7,241 bases of DNA from DATDFB01 sp036522835 (GTDB lineage: Bacteria; Acidobacteriota; Thermoanaerobaculia; Gp7-AA8). Where the stretch lies: the NCBI GenBank assembly GCA_036522835.1, contig DATDFB010000100.1:1-7241 (forward strand). The letters run 5' to 3'. Both the position numbers and the translations under genes were made by a program. Shown one piece after another: positions 1 through 4,842 of this stretch; position 1 is the stretch's first letter; every line of letters begins with the position of its first letter. The notes below the pieces were generated by a model that was not told where the DNA came from, did not search any database, and was given only the letters and a program-made list of their open reading frames with translations.

Positions 1-1
1 G

Positions 2-2563
2 GTGGCCGAAGGCCAGGTGAGGGGCGAGGGCGAAATGCTGGAACCGCTCGTCGCCCCCGTGCCGGCGGGACCGACGTTCGCGGAGCGCCTGCGCAGCATG
101 CTCGACCTCGAGCAGATGCTCGGCGCGAACTGGCTGAGCAAGATCGGCGTAGCCGTCCTCGTCCTCGGCGTGGCGTTTTTCCTGGCCTGGCAGCTTCGCG
201 AGCTCGGCCCGGCGGGGAAGGTCGTCGTCGGCGTCGTCGTCTCGATCCTGCTGCTTGCCGCCGGCATCTGGGGCGAACGCTTCGAGCGCTACCGCATCCT
301 CGCCCGCGCCGGGCTGGCGGGCGGGTGGTCGCTGCTCTTTTTCACCGCCTACGCGTCGCACCACATCGCGGCGGCGCGCGTCGTCCACTCGGCGCTCGCC
401 GGCTTCGTGCTGATGCTCGCCGTCGTCGCGGCCATGGTCGCGCACACGCTGCGCTTCCGCTCGCAGGTCGTCACCGGGCTCGCCTTCGCGCTCGCCTTCT
501 CCACCGTGGCCATCAACCGCGTCGATGTCTACAGCCTCACCGCGAACGTGGCGCTGGCGATCGGCTTCTCCTTCGTCGTCGTGCGGATGCGCTGGTTCAA
601 GCTCGAAGTCCTCGGCATCGTGGCCACGTATCTCAATCACTTCCTCTGGCTCATACCCGTCATCGCGCCGATGAAGGGGAAGGTGCATCCGTTCCCGGAG
701 TTCTATGCGAGCGCGGCGATCCTCGCGTTGTATTGGGCGATCTTCCGCGTCTCGTACGTCGTGCGGCGGGCGGAGGATGACGCGCCGTCGACGCTCGCGG
801 GCGTGCTCAACACGGCGCTGCTGCTGGCGGTGATGAAATACCAGTCCGCGCATCCGGAGCTGGCGTTCTATGCGCTGCTGGCGCTCGGCGCGATCGAGCT
901 CATGCTCTCGCGGCTGCCGAACATGCGGCGCAAGCGGATGTCGTTCCTCGTGCTGACGTCGATCGGCGCGGTGCTCGTGGTGGCGGCCATTCCGTTCCGC
1001 TACGCGCCGCAGTACGTCGCGCCCGTCTGGCTGCTCGAGGCGACGCTCCTGGTGTTCATCGGCGTCGTGACGAACGAGCGCGCCTACCGCCGCCTCGGGT
1101 TTCTCGCCGGCATCGCCACGGCGGTACAACTCCTCGCGGTCCCCGGCGCGCGGCTCCTGGGCGCGCGCCTCGGCGGCGGCTACCCGATACAGAGCGAGTG
1201 GATCCTCGGCGCGATCTTTGCCGCGGCGATGCTCGCCTTCTACGCCGCCGCGGAGTGGCTGCCGCGGCGCTGGCCGGCGATGTTCGACGCAGCCGTCGAC
1301 CGCCGCATGGCGCGGTATCTCTCGTACCTCGCCGCGGTCATGGGATTCGCCGCCGGCTGGGTGATGTTGCCCGTGAGCGGCGCGGCGGTGTTCTGGATCG
1401 CGCTGGCGCTCGTCGTGGCGTTCGCCGCGCACCGCCTCGGCGCGCTCGATCTGCGGATTCAGGCGAACGCATTGGCCGCGATCACGGTGCTGCGCGTGCT
1501 CATCGTCAATCTGCCCAAGGCGGATGCACGCCTGCTGACGGTGTCGATCGTCGTGGCCGGCATGTACCTGCTCTCGCGCTGGAACGGCTGGCCTGACTTG
1601 GCCACGTGGGTTGCCTCCGCGCTCGTGGCACTGTTCGCGTGGTACCAGCTCCTGCCGATCAGCGTCGCCGTGGCCTGGACGATGGCCGGCGTCGTGCTCG
1701 TGGAGATCGGCCTCATGCGCGCGTCGCTGCAACTGCGCGCGCAGGGCTACGCGCTGCTGGCCATCGCCTTCGCGCGCGTCTTCGTCGTGAACATGAACGC
1801 CGAGCAGGCGCGGCTCTACACGATCGTGCCGATCCTCATCGCCTTCCTCTACGTCTTCGAGCGGGCGCACGTACGGCTCTTCGCCTGGCTCGCCGCGGCC
1901 GGCGCGCTGGCGCTGCTGCGCTTCGAGCTGCTCGACGACGTCGTGGCCATCGCCTGGGCGGCGCTGGCGCTCGTCCTCGTCGCGGCGGCGCTGTCCGGCC
2001 GGCGCGTTTTCCTGCACATCGGCATCGCCACCGCCGTCCTCACCCTCGCGCGCGGCGTGCTCCACAATCTGTACGAGCGGAGCTTCTTCCCGCCGCCGGC
2101 GAACGCGCCGCGTTGGCTGCTCGCCGGCGCCGTCAGCGCGCTCCTCTTCGCGGCACTCCCGTTCGCGTTCCGCCTCCGCCAGGTCGATCGCCCCCCCGCG
2201 GCGCGGCCGTTCGCGCGCCTCTTGGCGTGGCTCGATGCGCGGCCTGAGCAGATCCTCTTCTTCCTCCCGGTCGTTCTCGTCACGGCGATGCTCGCCACTG
2301 AGACGCGCGCCGGCATGCTGACGATCGCGTGGGGCGCCGAGGCCGTGGTCGTCTTCCTGGCGGCGCTCTGGATCGGCGAGCGCTCGTATCGCCTCACCGG
2401 CCTGGCGTTGCTGCTCCTCTGCGTCGGCAAGATCTTCGTCTTCGACTTCTGGTCGCTCTCTCTGCGCGACAAGGCCCTGACCGGGATGCTCATCGGCGCC
2501 GCGCTGATCGGCGTCTCGATCCTCTACGCGCGCAAGCGCGAAGCCATCCTGCAATTCCTATGA
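2..2563 (+). CDS. DUF2339 polytopic membrane protein, 5' partial
   Basis: Integral inner-membrane protein of the DUF2339 family, whose biochemical function is unknown. The family signature is visible near the N-terminus: LEQMLGANWLSKIG at about residues 36-49, leading straight into the first membrane helix (about 49-66). About 30 hydrophobic segments follow, with short Arg-rich loops, up to residue 853. The C-terminal block (KIFVFDF near 810-816, then a last helix and a short basic tail) also matches the family. Three R-x4-N helices recur at R498, R592 and R684, with a related K-x4-D at K810, so the protein looks built from repeated helix groups. The frame is open at the window edge and the GTG at base 2 is only the first possible start. 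Family members often carry an extra N-terminal soluble or coiled-coil stretch, so the true start is probably upstream. The stop overlaps the start of the M48 gene. Family call is firm; function is unknown. Confidence 0.88.
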   Translation: MAEGQVRGEGEMLEPLVAPVPAGPTFAERLRSMLDLEQMLGANWLSKIGVAVLVLGVAFFLAWQLRELGPAGKVVVGVVVSILLLAAGIWGERFERYRILARAGLAGGWSLLFFTAYASHHIAAARVVHSALAGFVLMLAVVAAMVAHTLRFRSQVVTGLAFALAFSTVAINRVDVYSLTANVALAIGFSFVVVRMRWFKLEVLGIVATYLNHFLWLIPVIAPMKGKVHPFPEFYASAAILALYWAIFRVSYVVRRAEDDAPSTLAGVLNTALLLAVMKYQSAHPELAFYALLALGAIELMLSRLPNMRRKRMSFLVLTSIGAVLVVAAIPFRYAPQYVAPVWLLEATLLVFIGVVTNERAYRRLGFLAGIATAVQLLAVPGARLLGARLGGGYPIQSEWILGAIFAAAMLAFYAAAEWLPRRWPAMFDAAVDRRMARYLSYLAAVMGFAAGWVMLPVSGAAVFWIALALVVAFAAHRLGALDLRIQANALAAITVLRVLIVNLPKADARLLTVSIVVAGMYLLSRWNGWPDLATWVASALVALFAWYQLLPISVAVAWTMAGVVLVEIGLMRASLQLRAQGYALLAIAFARVFVVNMNAEQARLYTIVPILIAFLYVFERAHVRLFAWLAAAGALALLRFELLDDVVAIAWAALALVLVAAALSGRRVFLHIGIATAVLTLARGVLHNLYERSFFPPPANAPRWLLAGAVSALLFAALPFAFRLRQVDRPPAARPFARLLAWLDARPEQILFFLPVVLVTAMLATETRAGMLTIAWGAEAVVVFLAALWIGERSYRLTGLALLLLCVGKIFVFDFWSLSLRDKALTGMLIGAALIGVSILYARKREAILQFL
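2560..2563 (+). promoter_or_regulatory. ATGA stop/start overlap (translational coupling)
   Basis: The ATG of the M48 gene (2560-2562) overlaps the TGA of the DUF2339 gene (2561-2563). I see no good Shine-Dalgarno sequence in the roughly 15 bases before the ATG (catcctgcaattcct). Re-initiation by ribosomes finishing the upstream gene is therefore the likely route of translation. This overlap also fixes the start of the downstream gene, because the codons before it in the same frame give an Arg-rich shadow of the DUF2339 gene. Confidence 0.8.
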
Positions 2564-4641
2564 AGCTCCGCATCGCACTGCTGTTGACGCTGGCCGCGCT
2601 CGCGGCGGGATTGGTCGTGGCCGAGCGGCGGCGCGCGCGGGCGCCGGTGAGCGCGCAGTCGCTGCTCTATCTCGTCGCCGACTCGGAGCGCGATCTGGCG
2701 CGCTTGCCGTCGCACTTCACGCGCCTCTCCGACAAGGAGGAGATCGCGGCCGGCAACGCGCTGGCCAGCCGCGAGCTCGCCGGCCGCGGCAAGCTCTCCG
2801 CCGACGGCGAAGCGATCGAGGCCTATCTCGACCGGCTCCGCGCCCGCATCGCCCCGCAGGCGCACCGGCGCCTGCCGTATCGCTTTCATTACGTTCCGGC
2901 GCGCGGGTTTCTCAATGCCTACGCGCTGCCGGGCGGACACGTCTTCGTCGGCGCCGGCCTCTTGGAGCGGATGACGACGGAGGATGAGCTGGCATCGGTG
3001 CTCGCGCACGAGATCGAGCACGTCGACCACTACCACTGCGCGGAGCGGCTGCAGGTCGAAGCGGCGCTGCGGAAGATTCCGCTCGGCGTCGTGCTGGCGA
3101 TTCCGGTGGCCGTTTTTCAAGCCGGCTACAGCAAGGATCAGGAGCTGGAGGCGGACCGCGAGGGAGTGCTGCTCGCGGCGCGCTCCGGCTACTCCGCGGC
3201 CGGCGCGCTTCGCGCGTTCCACATGCTCGACGAGCTCGCGCACGAGGTGCAGACGGCGCCGGCCACGCCGCAGGCGGAGGCGGCGCACGTGGCGTTCGAC
3301 GTGCTCGTCGGCTACTTCCGGACGCACCCGCCGACGCCCGAGCGCATCGCGCAGGTGCGGGCGCTGATCGCGCGGCAGCCGGCGCTCGCGGCGGCGCCGG
3401 AGCGGCCGCTCGCTGTCGAATACATCGCCCTGGCGTGGAAGGCCTTCGACGCAGTAGCGGACGAGAAGTTCGCGTCCGCGGCGGAGCTCGCCAGTCGCGC
3501 CCTGCAGCAGCATCCCGGACACGCCCCGGCGATGCAGGCGCTCTGCGAAGCCAACTACGGACTCGGACGAAATGCCGAGGCGGCGGGCATTTACCGCGAG
3601 CTGCTCGAGACTGACACGACCGCGGCCGCCGCCGCCGAAAAATGGGGCGAAGAGCGCGCCGACACGCTGTCGGCGGCGAAGAAATACGACCGCGCCATCG
3701 CGCTGGTGGAGAGCCTGCTGACGGTGCAGCCGTCGCAGCCGCGCCTTCTCCGCCTCGCCGCCTGGGCGTACGCGATGAAGGGCGACGGCGCGGCCGCCGT
3801 GGAAAAGGCGGCGACGATCCGCCGTCTCTACGCCGACATCGCGCCGCAAGTGGCCGCCGACGCGGAGAGCGTGGCGGCAAAGGCGCTGTCGGCGAACGAT
3901 TTCGCACCGGCGGCACAAATGGCGCGCGTGGCGCTGACGCTCGATCCGACGCTGCGCGCGGCGCAGCAGACGCTCGGCGACGCCGAGTTCGCGCAGGCGC
4001 ACTTTGCCGCCGCGGCCGACACGTACAAGGCGATGTTCGACGCCGACAACGCCGACGCCGCGTGGCTGCATTCGTTCGCCGACGCCCTCGGCGCCGCGCG
4101 GCCGGCGACGGCGAGCGCCGAGCTGGCGACGGTTGATTCGGCGTCCCCCGCGGCAGAGGTCGAGATCGCCGGCCTGGCGCTGCTCGCCGGCAACGACGCA
4201 AAGGCGCGCGACGTGGTTCAATCCGTCGAGAAAGAGACGATCGCCCCCGAGCTCCTGGCCCGCCTCGGCTGGTGGTATCTCCGCGCCCGCCGCCCCGCCG
4301 ACGCCGAGGCCGTGCTGGCCAAGGCGCACGCGCTTCGCCCCGGCGACAGCGACATCCTCAGTGCGCTGGCCTGGACGACGTTCGAGGAAGGAAAAGCGCT
4401 GCCGCCCGGCTCGCCGGCCGACGACGTCCGCGACGCGCTCATGACGTGGCAGCGCGGGCGCAAGGCCGACGCGCTGCAGCAATGGTCCGCCGCCGTGGAG
4501 GCCAAGCCGCAGTGGCGCAACGCCGCCTGGCGCGCCGCGCTCTACCCGCCGCGCGCCGGCGCGCTCGCGCAGCAGGTCGACGCGGAGCGCGTGCGCGTCG
4601 CCGAGGCGGAGGCGGCGCGGTTCAAACGGCGGCGCTCGTAG
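2560..4641 (+). CDS. M48 family zinc metalloprotease with C-terminal TPR region
   Basis: Predicted exported metallopeptidase of 693 residues, resembling the BepA/YfgC-type M48 group that acts in the periplasm on envelope proteins. The N-terminus (K2, R4, then a hydrophobic stretch to about residue 21, then ERRRAR) looks like a signal peptide or single anchor; there is no lipobox. The protease domain spans about residues 50-275. It has the NAYALPGG segment (119-126), the HEIEH zinc motif (H150, E151, H154), the ExxxD motif giving the probable third ligand (E195, D199) and a THPPTPER segment (255-262). H256 in that segment matches the conserved His that in BepA is described as an extra zinc-binding or regulatory ligand. 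All key residues are present, so it should be active. From about 287 to 660 the protein is Ala-rich paired helices typical of TPR repeats, for example LQQHPGHAPAMQALCEANYG and LTLDPTLRAAQQTLGDAEFA. This is a likely substrate- or partner-binding arm. It ends in a basic tail (RFKRRRS). It is coupled to the DUF2339 gene. The real substrate is unknown, and I assign no gene symbol. Confidence 0.9.
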   Translation: MKLRIALLLTLAALAAGLVVAERRRARAPVSAQSLLYLVADSERDLARLPSHFTRLSDKEEIAAGNALASRELAGRGKLSADGEAIEAYLDRLRARIAPQAHRRLPYRFHYVPARGFLNAYALPGGHVFVGAGLLERMTTEDELASVLAHEIEHVDHYHCAERLQVEAALRKIPLGVVLAIPVAVFQAGYSKDQELEADREGVLLAARSGYSAAGALRAFHMLDELAHEVQTAPATPQAEAAHVAFDVLVGYFRTHPPTPERIAQVRALIARQPALAAAPERPLAVEYIALAWKAFDAVADEKFASAAELASRALQQHPGHAPAMQALCEANYGLGRNAEAAGIYRELLETDTTAAAAAEKWGEERADTLSAAKKYDRAIALVESLLTVQPSQPRLLRLAAWAYAMKGDGAAAVEKAATIRRLYADIAPQVAADAESVAAKALSANDFAPAAQMARVALTLDPTLRAAQQTLGDAEFAQAHFAAAADTYKAMFDADNADAAWLHSFADALGAARPATASAELATVDSASPAAEVEIAGLALLAGNDAKARDVVQSVEKETIAPELLARLGWWYLRARRPADAEAVLAKAHALRPGDSDILSALAWTTFEEGKALPPGSPADDVRDALMTWQRGRKADALQQWSAAVEAKPQWRNAAWRAALYPPRAGALAQQVDAERVRVAEAEAARFKRRRS

Positions 4642-4644
4642 CCT

Positions 4645-4828
4645 TGGCGCACGTGCGCACGGGGCGTGTTGCATTGCTACACGGCCGGTGCGCACGTGCG
4701 CACCCGGTGTGTTGCATTGCTGCACGGCCGGTGCGCACGTGCGCACCCGGCGTGTTGCATTGCTGCACGGCCGGTGCGCACGTGCGCACACGGCGTGCTG
4801 CATTGCTACACGGCCTGTGCGCACGTGC
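4645..4828. repeat. 43-bp tandem array of GTGCGCACGTGCGCAC palindromes
   Basis: Five palindromic cores sit at exactly 43-base steps: 4645-4660 (first two bases altered), 4688-4703, 4731-4746, 4774-4789 (these three perfect) and 4817-4828 (last four bases lost). Cores two and three extend to an 18-base perfect palindrome (4687-4704 and 4730-4747). Each core is two tandem copies of the 8-base palindrome GTGCGCAC and is strictly alternating purine-pyrimidine. The four 27-base linkers (4661-4687, 4704-4730, 4747-4773, 4790-4816) are also conserved, around TGCATTGCT followed by (A/G)CACGGCC. This rules out a CRISPR array. Linkers two and three differ at one base. The array starts 3 bases after the M48 stop and ends 14 bases before the stop of the opposing gene, so it fills the intergenic gap. 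The unit has no stop codon in any of six frames, which creates spurious reading frames across it. No T-run follows the palindromes, so they are not standard intrinsic terminators, though each RNA copy could fold into a 7-bp GC-rich hairpin with an ACGU loop. Confidence 0.95.
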
Positions 4829-4842
4829 AGCGCTGCCGGATC

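Noticed and set aside
325..2247. Several open frames overlapping the DUF2339 gene on both strands
   Set aside because: Arg/Ala-rich compositions, no domains, and fully covered by the membrane protein, whose frame has a clear family match.
4687..4747. Standard Rho-independent terminators formed by the palindromes
   Set aside because: The RNA hairpins would be strong, but no T-run follows on either strand. Termination remains a hypothesis, not a supported feature.
2524..4824. Very long open frame on the minus strand antisense to the M48 gene (766 codons)
   Set aside because: It is extremely Arg/Gly/His-rich with no recognisable domain. It mirrors the well-supported M48 gene and runs into the stop-free repeat array, which lengthens it. 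This is a typical GC-rich shadow frame.
4645..4828. CRISPR array
   Set aside because: Repeat-like palindromes at regular spacing are present, but the 27-base spacers are almost the same in all copies, the repeats are only 16 bases, and no cas gene is present.
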